Part shown: positions 42,862-53,141 of the stretch, one piece after another
How the letters are laid out: every line of letters starts with the position of its first letter
Position numbering within the stretch: position 1 is the first letter of the stretch
Source: Microbacterium foliorum
Lineage (GTDB): Bacteria > Actinomycetota > Actinomycetes > Actinomycetales > Microbacteriaceae
Assembly: GCF_006385575.1 (NCBI RefSeq)
Contig: NZ_CP041040.1
Coordinates: forward strand, 1,178,001-1,242,000
DNA length: 64,000 nucleotides
Reading direction: 5' to 3'
The notes under the pieces: generated by a model
Databases searched by the model: none
What the model was told of the DNA's origin: nothing
Seen by the model: the letters and a program-made list of their open reading frames with translations, nothing else
Translations under genes and position numbers: made by a program

Positions 42862-43150
42862 CCCACGCGGGAGAGCCCCGGCGAACGCAGCCGGGCACCG
42901 AAGGAGCAAGCCTCCCCGCCAATCTCTCAGGTACGCGTACCGCGCGGTTCCGGCCACTCTGAAAAGCGATTTCGAGCGAAGCAAGAAGTCGGGTTGAGCG
43001 AGGGCGTCCCCGCCCGAGCCGAAACCCTGGTGAGACGAGTTCCGCGAGTCTCCACCTCTTCTTCCTCGCTCACGTGATCCGCCGACGGTGAAAGCCCAGT
43101 CTCTGGGCGAAGCTCTCAGGCCCATGACAGAGGGGGAGTTCCCAGGAGCA
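42862..43150 (+). ncRNA. tandem glycine riboswitch
   Basis: The 458-nt gap before gcvT holds two glycine-aptamer signatures. The first, about 42867-42965, contains CGGGAGAGCC, ACCGAAGGAGCAAGCC and CTCTCAGGTA, ending CACTCTG. The second, about 42970-43145, contains GCCGACGGTGAAAGCC, GCTCTCAGGCCCATGACAG and the closing AGGGGGAG. The second aptamer has a long variable stretch before its conserved core, including a hairpin of GGTGAGAC with GTCTCCACC. Placement directly upstream of gcvT-gcvH-gcvP fits a glycine-activated ON switch (established for this riboswitch class). The rest of the gap holds a terminator and promoter. Confidence 0.9.
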
Positions 43151-43191
43151 GCGTCGTCGCTGTTCCACCCGACCCAGCCCGGGAGAACTCC

Positions 43192-44376
43192 ATGTCCGAC
43201 CCTCGCTACACCCCTCTGCGTGATCGCCACGAGGCGCTCGGCGCATCGTTCACCGACTTCGGCGGATGGCAGATGCCGGTGCGATACACGTCCGATCTCG
43301 CCGAGCACCATGCCGTGCGGCAGGCCGCAGGCATCTTCGACATCTCCCACATGGCGGAGTTCCTCGTCACCGGCGACTTCGCCGGCGACTTCCTCGACTA
43401 TTCGCTCGCCGGCCGACTCTCGGCGATGGCGGTGGGCAAGGCGAAGTACTCGCTGATGCTGGCCGAGGACGGCGGGATCATCGACGACGTCATCGTCTAC
43501 CGGCTCGCCGAAGACCGCTTCCTGGTGATCGCGAACGCGGGAAACCGTGGGTTCGTCGACTCGGCGTTCGCCTCACGAGTGCGCTCGTTCCCGTCGAGGA
43601 TCGAGCGCGAGATGCCCGCCCGTGCCCAGGGCGAAGACCGCAGCTTCGCGGGGTTCATCGGAGACAGAGGAGTCGACGTCGAGGACGTCTCCGACGAGTA
43701 CGCGCTGCTCGCTGTGCAGGGCCCGGCTTCTGAGGCGATCGTCTCGTCCACGACGGGCATCACCGACCTCGGCACGCCGTGGGCCGAGCAGAAGTACTAC
43801 GCGTGGGCCGACGCGACGTTCCTCGGTGCGCCGCTGCTCCTGGCCCGCACCGGGTACACCGGCGAAGACGGCTTCGAACTGCTCGTGCGAGTCGCCGATG
43901 CTCCCGCTCTGTGGGACGCACTCGCAGAGGCGGGCCAGGAGCACGGGCTCGTCCCCGCGGGTCTCGCGGCGCGCGACACTCTCCGCCTCGAAGCCGGCAT
44001 GCCGCTGTACGGCCACGAGCTCTCGCGTGAGACGAAACCGTCGCAGGCAGGTCTCGGGCGAGTGGTGGTCTCCGACAAAGACGACTTCATCGGCAAGGGA
44101 TCGGTGGATGCCGCATCCGATGCTCCCGTGCTGGTCGGTCTCGTCGCCGAGGGGAAGCGCGCCGGACGCGCAGGCTACTCGGTGGTCGACGCAGACGGTG
44201 TCGTCCTGGGCGAGATCACGAGTGGCGCCCTGAGCCCGACACTCGGTCATCCGATCGCGATGGCCTACGTCACCCCTTCTTCCGCTGCGGCGGGAACCGC
44301 AGTATTCCTTGATGTGCGGGGAACCAGGATCCCCGCGACCGTGACCGCCCTGCCTTTCTATCGGAGGACCAAATGA
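43192..44376 (+). CDS. gcvT: glycine cleavage system aminomethyltransferase (T protein)
   Basis: Transfers the methylene group from aminomethyl-lipoyl GcvH to tetrahydrofolate, releasing ammonia. The 394-residue protein shows [35 protein letters not shown] at the N-terminus, the folate-site acidic residue near VRQAAG/D, and [22 protein letters not shown] followed by the C-terminal barrel. Its start is about 40 bases after the riboswitch. The stop overlaps the gcvH start (ATGA). Confidence 0.97.
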   Translation: MSDPRYTPLRDRHEALGASFTDFGGWQMPVRYTSDLAEHHAVRQAAGIFDISHMAEFLVTGDFAGDFLDYSLAGRLSAMAVGKAKYSLMLAEDGGIIDDVIVYRLAEDRFLVIANAGNRGFVDSAFASRVRSFPSRIEREMPARAQGEDRSFAGFIGDRGVDVEDVSDEYALLAVQGPASEAIVSSTTGITDLGTPWAEQKYYAWADATFLGAPLLLARTGYTGEDGFELLVRVADAPALWDALAEAGQEHGLVPAGLAARDTLRLEAGMPLYGHELSRETKPSQAGLGRVVVSDKDDFIGKGSVDAASDAPVLVGLVAEGKRAGRAGYSVVDADGVVLGEITSGALSPTLGHPIAMAYVTPSSAAAGTAVFLDVRGTRIPATVTALPFYRRTK

Positions 44377-44750
44377 CTGATCTCAACGCACTCAGCTATA
44401 CCGACGAGCACGAGTGGATCGCCGCTGACGGCGATGCCGTGACCATCGGCATCACCGACTACGCGGCCGACAAGCTCGGCGATGTCGTCTTCGTCGAGCT
44501 CCCGGCCGTCGGCACCGACGTCACCGCAGGTTCGGTCGTGGGGGAGATCGAGTCGACCAAGTCGGTCGGCGAGCTCTACGCCCCCGTCACGGGCACGGTC
44601 GTCGAGATCAACGACGCCGTCGTCGACGACCCCTCGCTCGTGAACGCCGAGCCGTTCGCCGGAGGCTGGCTCATCAAGGTCTCCGTCGGCGCCGGTGCGC
44701 TCGACGGCCTGATGGACCGCGACGCGTACGTCGCTCTCACGGAGGGCTGA
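44373..44750 (+). CDS. gcvH: glycine cleavage system H protein
   Basis: Lipoyl carrier of the glycine cleavage complex, 125 residues. The lipoylated lysine lies in [13 protein letters not shown], the standard ESTKS context; YTDEHEWI and [18 protein letters not shown] match the family. It is coupled to gcvT by an ATGA overlap and followed seven bases later by gcvP. Confidence 0.97.
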   Translation: MTDLNALSYTDEHEWIAADGDAVTIGITDYAADKLGDVVFVELPAVGTDVTAGSVVGEIESTKSVGELYAPVTGTVVEINDAVVDDPSLVNAEPFAGGWLIKVSVGAGALDGLMDRDAYVALTEG

Positions 44751-44757
44751 TCGACCA

Positions 44758-47643
44758 GTGGTCTCTTTCGCCGATCGTCACATCGGAACCACCGCTGCCG
44801 CCCAGCGTCAGATGCTCGATGCCCTGGGCGTCGAGTCGGGGCTCCAGGACTGGAGCCCTGTCGAGGCGCTGATGCGCCAGGCCGTGCCCGCCTCGATCTT
44901 CACCCCCGCCTCCGCGGACTCGATCATCCCGCGCGCTGCGAGCGAGACCGAGGCGCTCGCCGAGCTGCGGGCGCTCGCGTCGCGCAACACGGTGAACCGT
45001 CCGATGATCGGCCTGGGCTACTACGGCACGGTCACCCCTCAGGTGATCCAGCGCAACGTGCTCGAGAACCCCTCCTGGTACACCGCCTACACGCCGTACC
45101 AGCCCGAGATCTCGCAGGGTCGCCTCGAGGCGCTGATCAACTTCCAGACCATGGTCGCAGAGCTCACCGGTCTGACGACGGCGAACGCGTCGATGCTCGA
45201 TGAATCCACGGCCGTCGTCGAGGGGATGCTGCTGGCACGCCGTGCGTCGAAGAAGGCGTCGAATGTCTTCGCCGTCGACGCGGATGCGTTCCCGCAGACG
45301 AAGGCGCTGCTCGAGACCCGTGCAGAAGCAGTGGGCATCGAGCTGGTGTCGGTCGACTTCGCCGCCGGTGAGGAGCTTCCCTCCGAGCTGTTCGGCGTGT
45401 TCATCCAGTACCCCGGGGCTTCCGGGCGGGTCTGGAACCCGAGCGCCGTGATCGATGCCGCGCACCTCGCAGGCGGGCTCGCCGTCGTCGCGGCCGACCT
45501 GCTCGCGCTCACACTGATCGCCTCGCCCGGCTCGCTCGGCGCCGACGTCGCGGTCGGGACCACGCAGCGCTTCGGCGTGCCCATCGGCTTCGGCGGTCCG
45601 CACGCAGGCTACATGGCCGTGCGCGCAGGACTCGAGCGGCAGCTGCCGGGGCGCCTCGTCGGCGTCTCGGTCGATGCAGACGGCAAGCCGGCCTACCGGC
45701 TGTCTCTGCAGACCCGCGAGCAGCACATTCGCCGCGAGAAGGCGACCAGCAACATCTGCACCGCTCAGGTGCTGCTCGCCGTGATGGCTTCGATGTACGC
45801 GGTCTATCACGGGCCCGATGGCCTGAAGGCGATCGCCCGGGAGGTCGCGGCGAAGACCGCGATGCTGCGCGACTGGCTCGCCGACGCGGGCGCTGACATC
45901 GTCCACGACTCGTTCTTCGACACCATCCAGGTGCGGGTTCCGGGGCGCGCGCCGGAGTACGCGGAGCAGGCGCACCACGGTTTCGGCATCCTGCTGCACG
46001 CCGCCGACGCCGACACGATCGGCATCTCGGTCGACGAGACCACGACAGTCGCCGAGCTCCACCAGGTGGCACAGGTGTTCGGCGGTACTCGGGAACGGGC
46101 GTTCGGGTTCTTCGGCTCAGGGTCTCAGGGCGGCCTTCCCGGCGACCTGCTGCGTCAGGACGAGTACCTCACGCACCCCGTCTTCCACGCGCACCGCAGC
46201 GAGACGGCGATGATGCGCTACCTCAAGAGCCTTGCCGACCGCGACTACGCGCTCGACCGCGGCATGATCCCGCTCGGGTCGTGCACGATGAAGCTCAACG
46301 CCGCGACCGAGATGGCATCGATCACCTGGCCTGAGTTCGCGGGCATCCACCCGTTCGCACCGGCATCCGATGTCGAGGGGTATCTCGACATGATCACGCA
46401 GCTCGAGGCATGGCTCGCCGAGGTCACCGGATACGATGCCGTCTCCCTGCAGCCGAACGCGGGTTCGCAGGGTGAGCTCGCCGGCCTGCTCGCGATCCGC
46501 GGCTACCACCTCGCGAACGGCGACACGCAGCGCACCGTGTGCCTGATCCCGTCGTCCGCGCACGGCACGAACGCGGCCTCCGCGGTGCTCGCCGGCATGA
46601 AGGTCGTCGTCGTGGCGTGCGACGAGCTCGGCAACGTCGACCTCGACGATCTGCGGGCGAAGATCGCGGCGCACGCCGACGAGCTGTCCGCGCTGATGAT
46701 CACCTACCCGTCCACGCACGGTGTGTACGAGCAGGACGTGGTCGAGATCACCACCGCGGTGCACGATGCGGGCGGACAGGTGTACGTCGACGGCGCCAAC
46801 CTCAACGCGCTGCTCGGGTACGCCCGCTTCGGCGACCTGGGCGGCGATGTCTCGCACCTCAACCTGCACAAGACGTTCGCGATCCCGCACGGTGGCGGTG
46901 GCCCCGGCGTGGGTCCCGTCGCGGCGAAGGCGCACCTCGCTCCGTACCTGCCGTCGCACCCTCTCGCACAGCGGGCGGAGCACGCGGGCGGATACGTCTT
47001 CGAGGGCGGCGCCGTATCCGCGGCGCCCTACGGATCGGCCGGCATCCTTCCGATCTCCTGGTCGTACGTGCGCATGATGGGGGCCGACGGCCTCCGACAC
47101 GCCACTGCCGCCGCCGTCCTGTCGGCGAACTACATCGCCGCGCGCCTCGGTGAGCACTACCCGGTGCTGTACGCGGGTGAGGACGGCCGCGTCGCGCACG
47201 AGTGCATCCTCGACCTGCGTCCGCTCAAAGAGGCGACCGGGATCACCGTCGATGACGTCGCCAAGCGCCTCATCGACTACGGCTTCCACGCGCCGACCAT
47301 GTCGTTCCCCGTCGCGGGAACGCTCATGGTCGAGCCCACGGAGTCCGAGGACCTCGGCGAGATCGAGCGGTTCATCGAGGCGATGATCATGATCAAGGCT
47401 GAGGCGGATGCCGTCGCCGCCGGGCGCTGGCCTGCCGACGACAACCCGCTGGTACACGCACCGCACACCGCGGTCTCGCTGATCGCGGGGGAGTGGAACC
47501 ACGCCTACACCCGCGAGGACGCCGCCTATCCGGTGCACGCCCTGGTCGCAGGCAAGTATTGGCCGCCGGTGCGCCGCATCGATCAGGCCTACGGCGACCG
47601 CAACCTCGTGTGCGCCTGCCCGCCGATCGAGGCTTTCGCCTGA
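44758..47643 (+). CDS. gcvP: glycine dehydrogenase (decarboxylating), P protein
   Basis: PLP enzyme that decarboxylates glycine and loads the aminomethyl group on GcvH. The 961-residue fused form carries both halves; the PLP lysine is in [21 protein letters not shown] in the C-terminal half, and [13 protein letters not shown] and the N-terminal [13 protein letters not shown] [21 protein letters not shown] are present. The start is GTG. It ends the gcv operon; the terminator at 47660 follows. Confidence 0.97.
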   Translation: MVSFADRHIGTTAAAQRQMLDALGVESGLQDWSPVEALMRQAVPASIFTPASADSIIPRAASETEALAELRALASRNTVNRPMIGLGYYGTVTPQVIQRNVLENPSWYTAYTPYQPEISQGRLEALINFQTMVAELTGLTTANASMLDESTAVVEGMLLARRASKKASNVFAVDADAFPQTKALLETRAEAVGIELVSVDFAAGEELPSELFGVFIQYPGASGRVWNPSAVIDAAHLAGGLAVVAADLLALTLIASPGSLGADVAVGTTQRFGVPIGFGGPHAGYMAVRAGLERQLPGRLVGVSVDADGKPAYRLSLQTREQHIRREKATSNICTAQVLLAVMASMYAVYHGPDGLKAIAREVAAKTAMLRDWLADAGADIVHDSFFDTIQVRVPGRAPEYAEQAHHGFGILLHAADADTIGISVDETTTVAELHQVAQVFGGTRERAFGFFGSGSQGGLPGDLLRQDEYLTHPVFHAHRSETAMMRYLKSLADRDYALDRGMIPLGSCTMKLNAATEMASITWPEFAGIHPFAPASDVEGYLDMITQLEAWLAEVTGYDAVSLQPNAGSQGELAGLLAIRGYHLANGDTQRTVCLIPSSAHGTNAASAVLAGMKVVVVACDELGNVDLDDLRAKIAAHADELSALMITYPSTHGVYEQDVVEITTAVHDAGGQVYVDGANLNALLGYARFGDLGGDVSHLNLHKTFAIPHGGGGPGVGPVAAKAHLAPYLPSHPLAQRAEHAGGYVFEGGAVSAAPYGSAGILPISWSYVRMMGADGLRHATAAAVLSANYIAARLGEHYPVLYAGEDGRVAHECILDLRPLKEATGITVDDVAKRLIDYGFHAPTMSFPVAGTLMVEPTESEDLGEIERFIEAMIMIKAEADAVAAGRWPADDNPLVHAPHTAVSLIAGEWNHAYTREDAAYPVHALVAGKYWPPVRRIDQAYGDRNLVCACPPIEAFA

Positions 47644-47659
47644 ACGAACGATCGCCCTG

Positions 47660-47695
47660 AAGCGGCGCCGGGTCCGAAAGGACGCGGCGCCGCTT
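47660..47695 (+). terminator. intrinsic terminator of the gcv operon
   Basis: AAGCGGCGCCG pairs perfectly with CGGCGCCGCTT over 11 bp around a 14-nt loop, 17 bases after the gcvP stop, followed by a pyrimidine-rich CTCGTTTCC. Confidence 0.85.
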
Positions 47696-47868
47696 CTCGT
47701 TTCCGTGCATTTCCGCGTGTTTCGGGGATGTTTCAGTTGGTCACCACTCAGTAACGGTTCATTAGCCGAGTGCGGCGTGCCCTGAATCGCGGGTTACAGT
47801 CAACTATCCCTACGCGTTCGACGATGAGCGCGCAGTCTGATGAATACCCGTCCACAGGAGGACACAAA

Positions 47869-49503
47869 GTGAAGCGCAACAAGATCGCCCTTGCGGGCAC
47901 CGCGTTGTTCGCGATCGGCGCCCTGGCGCTCGCGGGCTGCGCGAGCGGTGGAAGCGGCAACGACGGCGGCGACGCCGGCAGCGATGTCAACGCCGATGCC
48001 ATCATCACGACGAACGGCTCGGAGCCCGAGAACCCGCTGATCCCCACCAACACCAACGAGGTGGGCGGCGGAAAGATCCTCGACGAGATCTTCGCAGGCC
48101 TGATCTACTACGACGCAGACGGCAAGCCGGTCAACGACATGGCTGAAGAGATCACGACCGAGGACCCGCAGAACCTCACCGTGAAGCTCAAGGAGGGCAT
48201 GACCTTCACCGATGGTGAAGAGGTCACCGCCGACAACTTCATCAAGGCATGGAACGAGGGTGCAAAACTCTCGAACGCCCACTACTCCAGCTACTTCTTC
48301 GAGGACATCGAGGGCTTCAGCTACGAGACGGACTCCGAGCTCACCGGCCTCAAGCAGGTCGATGACTACACCTTCACGATCGCGCTGAACAAGCCGGCTT
48401 CCGACTTCGCTCTGCGTCTCGGGTACTCCGCTTACTACCCGCTGCCCGATGTCGCCTTCGAGGACATGGAGGCGTTCGGACAGAACCCGATCGGCAACGG
48501 TCCGTACATGATCGACGGCGAAGACGCGTGGCAGCACGATGTGCAGATCGACCTCGTCCGCAACGACGACTACGAGGGCGGACGCCAGGCGAAGAACGGT
48601 GGTCTGACCATCAAGTTCTACGCCACGCAGGAAGCGGCATACGCCGACCTGCTCTCGAACGAGGTCGACGTCATCGACGCGATCCCGACGAACTCGCTCG
48701 CGGTCTTCACCGACGAGCTCGGCGACCGCGCTGTGAACCAGCCGTCCGCCGTGTTCCAGTCGTTCACCATCGGTCAGTTCCTCCCGCACTTCAGCGGCGA
48801 AGAGGGCCAGCTGCGTCGTCAGGCGCTGTCGATGGCGATCAACCGCGAAGAGATCACCGAGACGATCTTCTCCGGCTCGCGCACCCCTGCCTCCGACTTC
48901 ACCTCGCCGGTCATCGACGGCTGGTCGGACTCGGTTCCCGGCAGCGAGGTCCTCGACTACGACCCCGAGAAGGCGAAGGAGCTGTGGGCTGAGGCCGACG
49001 CCATCGCCCCGTGGGACGGCGAGTTCAAGATCGCCTACAACGCTGACGGCGGGCACGACGCCTGGGTCGACGCGGTGAGCAACAGCATCAAGAACACGCT
49101 GGGCATCGAGGCTTCGGGTGACCCGTACCCGACCTTCCAGGACCTGCGCACCAAGGTGAACGATCGTACGATCACCACCGCAGCGCGTTCGGGATGGCAG
49201 GCCGACTACCCCGGTCTGTACAACTTCCTCGGACCGCTCTACGCGACCGGTGCCGGATCCAACGACGGTGACTACTCGAACCCCGAGTTCGACGACCTCA
49301 TCAAGGCCGGCATCAGCAACCCGGACGCCGACGCGCAGATCGAGGACTTCACCAAGGCGCAGGAGATCCTGTTCCAGGACCTGCCCGCGATCCCGCTGTG
49401 GTACTCGAACGTGACCGGTGGCTTCAGCGAGAACGTCGACAATGTCACGTTCGGCTGGAACTCGGTTCCGCTGTACTACGAGATCACGAAGGCCGGCGAG
49501 TAA
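47869..49503 (+). CDS. peptide ABC transporter substrate-binding lipoprotein (SBP family 5), second system
   Basis: A 544-residue lipoprotein with lipobox LAGC at C24. The mature part shows the oligopeptide-binding style: GSEPENPLIPTNTNEVGGGKILDEIFAGLIYYD, LTVKLKEGMTFTDGEEVTADNF and LRRQALSMAINREEI. It is related to but clearly distinct from the protein at 37340. The GTG start is set by AGGAGG seven bases upstream; an upstream in-frame ATG lacks one. The 225-nt gap before it holds the gcv terminator and TACAGT (47795-47800) as only a weak -10 candidate. Confidence 0.93.
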   Translation: MKRNKIALAGTALFAIGALALAGCASGGSGNDGGDAGSDVNADAIITTNGSEPENPLIPTNTNEVGGGKILDEIFAGLIYYDADGKPVNDMAEEITTEDPQNLTVKLKEGMTFTDGEEVTADNFIKAWNEGAKLSNAHYSSYFFEDIEGFSYETDSELTGLKQVDDYTFTIALNKPASDFALRLGYSAYYPLPDVAFEDMEAFGQNPIGNGPYMIDGEDAWQHDVQIDLVRNDDYEGGRQAKNGGLTIKFYATQEAAYADLLSNEVDVIDAIPTNSLAVFTDELGDRAVNQPSAVFQSFTIGQFLPHFSGEEGQLRRQALSMAINREEITETIFSGSRTPASDFTSPVIDGWSDSVPGSEVLDYDPEKAKELWAEADAIAPWDGEFKIAYNADGGHDAWVDAVSNSIKNTLGIEASGDPYPTFQDLRTKVNDRTITTAARSGWQADYPGLYNFLGPLYATGAGSNDGDYSNPEFDDLIKAGISNPDADAQIEDFTKAQEILFQDLPAIPLWYSNVTGGFSENVDNVTFGWNSVPLYYEITKAGE

Positions 49504-49520
49504 AGTCTGACGGCACTTCA

Positions 49521-49560
49521 CCTGTGAGGCGGTGACGATTCTTCGTCACCGCCTCACAGG
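49521..49560 (+). terminator. intercistronic stem-loop within the second peptide ABC operon
   Basis: CCTGTGAGGCGGTGACG pairs perfectly over 17 bp with its complement around the 6-nt loop ATTCTT, 17 bases after the binding-protein stop and 46 before the permease start. It should end or protect most transcripts there so that binding protein is made in excess over the membrane parts. Confidence 0.85.
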
Positions 49561-49605
49561 CTGTGTTCGCCTCACTTTCTTTCCCCTCAAAGAAGGGACA
49601 AGCGG

Positions 49606-50532
49606 ATGCTCGGTTACATTCTGAGACGTCTTCTGCAGGTGATCCCGGTCTTCTTCGGAGCCACCCTGCTCATTTACTTCCTGGTGTTCGCCATGCCAGG
49701 CGACCCGATCCTCGCGCTGTTCGGCGACAAGACCCCGAACGCTGCGGTTCTCGAGCAACTGCGAGAGCAGTACCACCTGAACGACCCGTTCATCGTGCAG
49801 TACTGGTACTACATCACCGGTGTGTTCCAGGGCGACCTGGGCACCACCTACTCAGGTCGGCCCGTGTCCGACGTGCTCGCCGCGACGCTTCCCGTCACGG
49901 GACGCCTCGCCGTTATGGCGATCGCGATCGAGTTCGTCCTGGCGATCATCATCGGCACGATCTCCGCACTGCGCAAGGGCAAGCTGTTCGACAACGTGTC
50001 GCTCGTCGTCGCACTCGTCGCGATCGCGATCCCGATCTTCGTCGTCGCGTTCCTCGCCCAGTACTTCCTGGCGATCCAACTCGGATGGTTCAAGCCGACC
50101 GTGGGAGCAGACAACGACTGGGGCGGCCTGTGGCTCCCGGCGATCGTGCTCGGCTTCAGCCTGTATGCCGTCAGCATGCGCCTCATGCGCAGCTCCGTCA
50201 TCGACACGCTCAACCAGGATTGGGTGCGCACCGCTTACAGCAAGGGCCTGTCGCGCAACCGCGTGCTACCCGTGCACGTGCTCCGCAACTCGCTGATCCC
50301 CGTGATCACGAACTCGGCGACGAACTTCGGTGTCCTGCTCGTAGGTGCGACCGTGACCGAGGGCATCTTCAACGTCCCCGGAGTCGGAAACACCCTGTTC
50401 CAGGCGATCCAGCGCGGCGAGGGGCCCACGGTCGTCTCGTTCGTCACGGTGTTCGTCATCCTGTACGTGTTGGTGAACCTTCTCATCGACCTGCTCTACG
50501 GTCTGCTCGACCCGAGGATTCGCTATGCCTGA
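49606..50532 (+). CDS. peptide ABC transporter permease (DppB/OppB type), second system
   Basis: A 308-residue permease with about six helices; begins MLGYILRRLLQVIPVFFGAT, followed by AMPGDPILALFGDKTP and the LREQYHLNDPFIVQYWYYI motif of OppB proteins. The EAA loop lies at VIDTLNQDWVRTAYSKGLSRNRVLPVHVLRNSLIPV. AAGGGACA upstream of the ATG is a modest ribosome binding site. The stem-loop at 49521 separates it from the binding-protein gene. Confidence 0.93.
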   Translation: MLGYILRRLLQVIPVFFGATLLIYFLVFAMPGDPILALFGDKTPNAAVLEQLREQYHLNDPFIVQYWYYITGVFQGDLGTTYSGRPVSDVLAATLPVTGRLAVMAIAIEFVLAIIIGTISALRKGKLFDNVSLVVALVAIAIPIFVVAFLAQYFLAIQLGWFKPTVGADNDWGGLWLPAIVLGFSLYAVSMRLMRSSVIDTLNQDWVRTAYSKGLSRNRVLPVHVLRNSLIPVITNSATNFGVLLVGATVTEGIFNVPGVGNTLFQAIQRGEGPTVVSFVTVFVILYVLVNLLIDLLYGLLDPRIRYA

Positions 50533-51469
50533 TCCCACTTCTCAGAAGCACTACGTCGCCCCGGTCGAGACAGAGTCGATCGCAGTCGATGCCATCCGCA
50601 TCTCCGACAAGCCCAGCAACCTGTGGCGAGACGCCTGGTTCGACTTGCGTCGTCGTCCGCTGTTCTGGTTCTCGGTCGCGCTCGCGGTCTTCTTCCTGGT
50701 GATGGCCCTGTGGCCGACCCTGTTCACCTCGACGCTCCCGAACGACGACTGCCAGCTGTCCAACAGCAACGGTGGCCCGACCGAGGGGCATCCCCTTGGG
50801 TTCACCTTCCAGGGCTGCGACATCTACGCACGCATCGTCTGGGGATCCCAGACGTCGCTCGCGGTCGGTCTGATCGCCACGGTGATCTCGTCGCTCCTCG
50901 GCCTCATCATGGGTGCCCTCGCGGGCTTCTACGGCGGATGGCTCGACGGCCTGCTGTCGCGTATCGGCGACATCTTCTTCGCGATCCCGTACATCCTCGC
51001 GGCTGTGGTCGTGATGACGGTGTTCCGGGATGCTCGTTCCGTATGGACCCTCGCATTCGCGATCGGCGCGTTCGCCTGGGCATCCACAGCCCGAGTCGTG
51101 CGAGCCGAAGTGCTTCGTGTGCGCCAGGCCGACTTCGTGATGGCGTCGCAGGCTCTCGGCCAGTCGAAGTTCAAGATCCTGTTGAATCACGTCGTCCCGA
51201 ACGCCATCGCACCGCTGCTCGTCGTGTCCACCCTCGGTCTCGCCGCGGCGATCGTCGCAGAGGCGACCCTGTCGTTCCTCGGTGTCGGTCTCGGCAGCGA
51301 CGTAATGTCGTGGGGCAACGACATCGCCAAGGCCCAGGCCTCCCTGCGCGTCGCCCCGATGGCGCTCATCTATCCGTCGATCGCGCTCACCCTCGCGGTG
51401 CTGGCGTTCGTCACCCTGGGCGAGCTCATCCGAGACGCCCTCGACCCGAAGGCGAGGGCACGCCGATGA
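50525..51469 (+). CDS. peptide ABC transporter permease (DppC/OppC type), second system
   Basis: A 314-residue permease. Helix 1 is FWFSVALAVFFLVMALWPTLF; an extracytoplasmic loop with two cysteines (DDCQL, GCDIYARIVWGSQTSL) follows, then helices and the EAA loop RQADFVMASQALGQSKFKILLNHVVPNAIAPLLV. It overlaps the preceding gene by eight bases and the following one by four (ATGA). Confidence 0.93.
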   Translation: MPDPTSQKHYVAPVETESIAVDAIRISDKPSNLWRDAWFDLRRRPLFWFSVALAVFFLVMALWPTLFTSTLPNDDCQLSNSNGGPTEGHPLGFTFQGCDIYARIVWGSQTSLAVGLIATVISSLLGLIMGALAGFYGGWLDGLLSRIGDIFFAIPYILAAVVVMTVFRDARSVWTLAFAIGAFAWASTARVVRAEVLRVRQADFVMASQALGQSKFKILLNHVVPNAIAPLLVVSTLGLAAAIVAEATLSFLGVGLGSDVMSWGNDIAKAQASLRVAPMALIYPSIALTLAVLAFVTLGELIRDALDPKARARR

Positions 51470-53139
51470 GCGAGCGAATCACCGAACAGGTCCCGCTGCT
51501 GAGCATTCGCGACCTCACGGTCGCGTTCCGTACGCAGGAAGGCCTGCGCGAAGTCCTCCACGGAGTCAGCTTCGACATCTTGCCGGGCGAGACCGTCGCG
51601 ATCGTTGGCGAGTCGGGCTCGGGCAAGTCCACGACGGCCACGGCCATCGTGAACCTGCTTCCCGGCACCGGTCAGGTCACCGCAGGTTCGATCACCCTCG
51701 AGGGGCGCGAGCTCACGACACTCAACCGTCGCGAGATCGAGGCCGTGCGCGGTCGGGACATCGGCTTCGTGCCGCAGGACCCGATGTCGAACCTCAACCC
51801 TGTCTGGAGCATCGGCTTCCAGGTCAAGGAGGCGATCCGTGCGAACGGCATCGCCCAGGGGCGCGACGCCGCCAAAGCGCGCACCGTCGAGGTGCTGCAG
51901 CAGGCGGGCCTGGCTGACGCCGAGAAGCGTCTGCACCAGTTCCCGCACCAGTTCTCTGGTGGCATGCGTCAGCGCGCGCTGATCGGGATGGGCCTCGCGG
52001 CCGACCCCAAGCTGCTCATCGCCGACGAGCCGACCTCGGCTCTCGACGTGACGGTGCAGCGCGTGATCCTCGATCACATGGCCTCGCTCACCCGCGACAA
52101 GGGCACGTCGGTGCTGCTGATCACGCACGACCTGGGCCTCGCGGCCGAGCGTGCCGACAAGATCATCGTGATGAACGGCGGCAACATCGTCGAGGCCGGT
52201 CCGAGCCGCGAGATCCTCGAGAATCCGCAGCATCCGTACACGAAGCGTCTCGTCGCTGCGGCGCCCAGCGTCGCATCGCAGCGCATCCAGGCGGTGGCAG
52301 AGGACCGGGGCATCGAGACTCTCGACGACCTCGCTGACATCCCGCCGACGGTGCGTGTGGCGGGACTGACCAAGGATTACAAGATCCGCCAGGGAAACTT
52401 CCGCAGCGAAGCGTTCCGTGCGGTCGACAACGTGTCTTTCGAGATCCCTCGCGGCAAGACCCTCGCCCTTGTCGGCGAGTCGGGTTCGGGCAAGTCCACC
52501 GTTGCGAAGATGGTGCTGAAGCTCGAGGAGCCGACCAGCGGAACCATCGAGATCGACGGCCAGGATGTGTCGAAGCTCTCGAACGCTCAGGCGTTCGGTC
52601 TTCGTAGGCGCATGCAGCCGGTGTTCCAGGACCCGTACGGATCGCTCGATCCGCTGCGCAACATCGGCAACACGATCGCCGAGCCCCTTCAGATTCACGG
52701 TGTGGGCGACAGCGCGTCGCGGCGCGAACGCGTCGAGGAGCTGCTGGACCAGGTCTCGCTTCCTCGCGTGCTCGCCACCCGGTATCCGAACGAGCTCTCG
52801 GGTGGACAGCGCCAGCGCGTCGCGATCGCGCGTGCACTGGCACTGAAGCCCGACATCATCGTGCTCGACGAGGCCGTCTCGGCGCTCGACGTGCTGGTGC
52901 AGGACCAAGTGCTGCAGCTGCTCGCCGAACTGCAGTCCGAGCTCGGGCTCACGTATCTGTTCATCACGCACGACCTCGCCGTCGTCCGCGTGTCGAGCGA
53001 CCTCGTGTGCGTCATGGAGAAGGGGAAGATCGTCGAGCAGGGCACTGTCGACGAGATCTTCGCCAACCCGCAGCAGGAGTACACCGATCGCCTGCTGAAG
53101 GCGATCCCGGGTGCATCGATCACCCTCGGCGGTCACTGA
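51466..53139 (+). CDS. peptide ABC transporter ATPase, fused DppD-DppF type
   Basis: A 557-residue protein with two ATPase domains in one chain. Domain 1: GESGSGKST, GFVPQDPMSNLNPVWSI, FSGGMRQRALIGMGLA, LIADEPTSALDVTVQ. Domain 2: GESGSGKST, VFQDPYGSLDPL, LSGGQRQRVAIARALAL, IVLDEAVSALDVLVQ. This contrasts with the first system, where the two ATPases are separate genes. The ATG overlaps the preceding permease stop. It ends the operon, though the next gene starts only two bases later. Confidence 0.93.
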   Translation: MSERITEQVPLLSIRDLTVAFRTQEGLREVLHGVSFDILPGETVAIVGESGSGKSTTATAIVNLLPGTGQVTAGSITLEGRELTTLNRREIEAVRGRDIGFVPQDPMSNLNPVWSIGFQVKEAIRANGIAQGRDAAKARTVEVLQQAGLADAEKRLHQFPHQFSGGMRQRALIGMGLAADPKLLIADEPTSALDVTVQRVILDHMASLTRDKGTSVLLITHDLGLAAERADKIIVMNGGNIVEAGPSREILENPQHPYTKRLVAAAPSVASQRIQAVAEDRGIETLDDLADIPPTVRVAGLTKDYKIRQGNFRSEAFRAVDNVSFEIPRGKTLALVGESGSGKSTVAKMVLKLEEPTSGTIEIDGQDVSKLSNAQAFGLRRRMQPVFQDPYGSLDPLRNIGNTIAEPLQIHGVGDSASRRERVEELLDQVSLPRVLATRYPNELSGGQRQRVAIARALALKPDIIVLDEAVSALDVLVQDQVLQLLAELQSELGLTYLFITHDLAVVRVSSDLVCVMEKGKIVEQGTVDEIFANPQQEYTDRLLKAIPGASITLGGH

Positions 53140-53141
53140 GA

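Noticed and set aside
43021..43080. tRNA-like stem-loops in the gcv leader
   Set aside because: No CCA-type acceptor or T-loop sequence; the stretch is part of the glycine riboswitch and its linker.
44737..46062. 441-residue minus-strand open frame inside gcvP
   Set aside because: gcvP on the other strand has full PLP-enzyme motifs; this frame is a shadow with no recognised domain.
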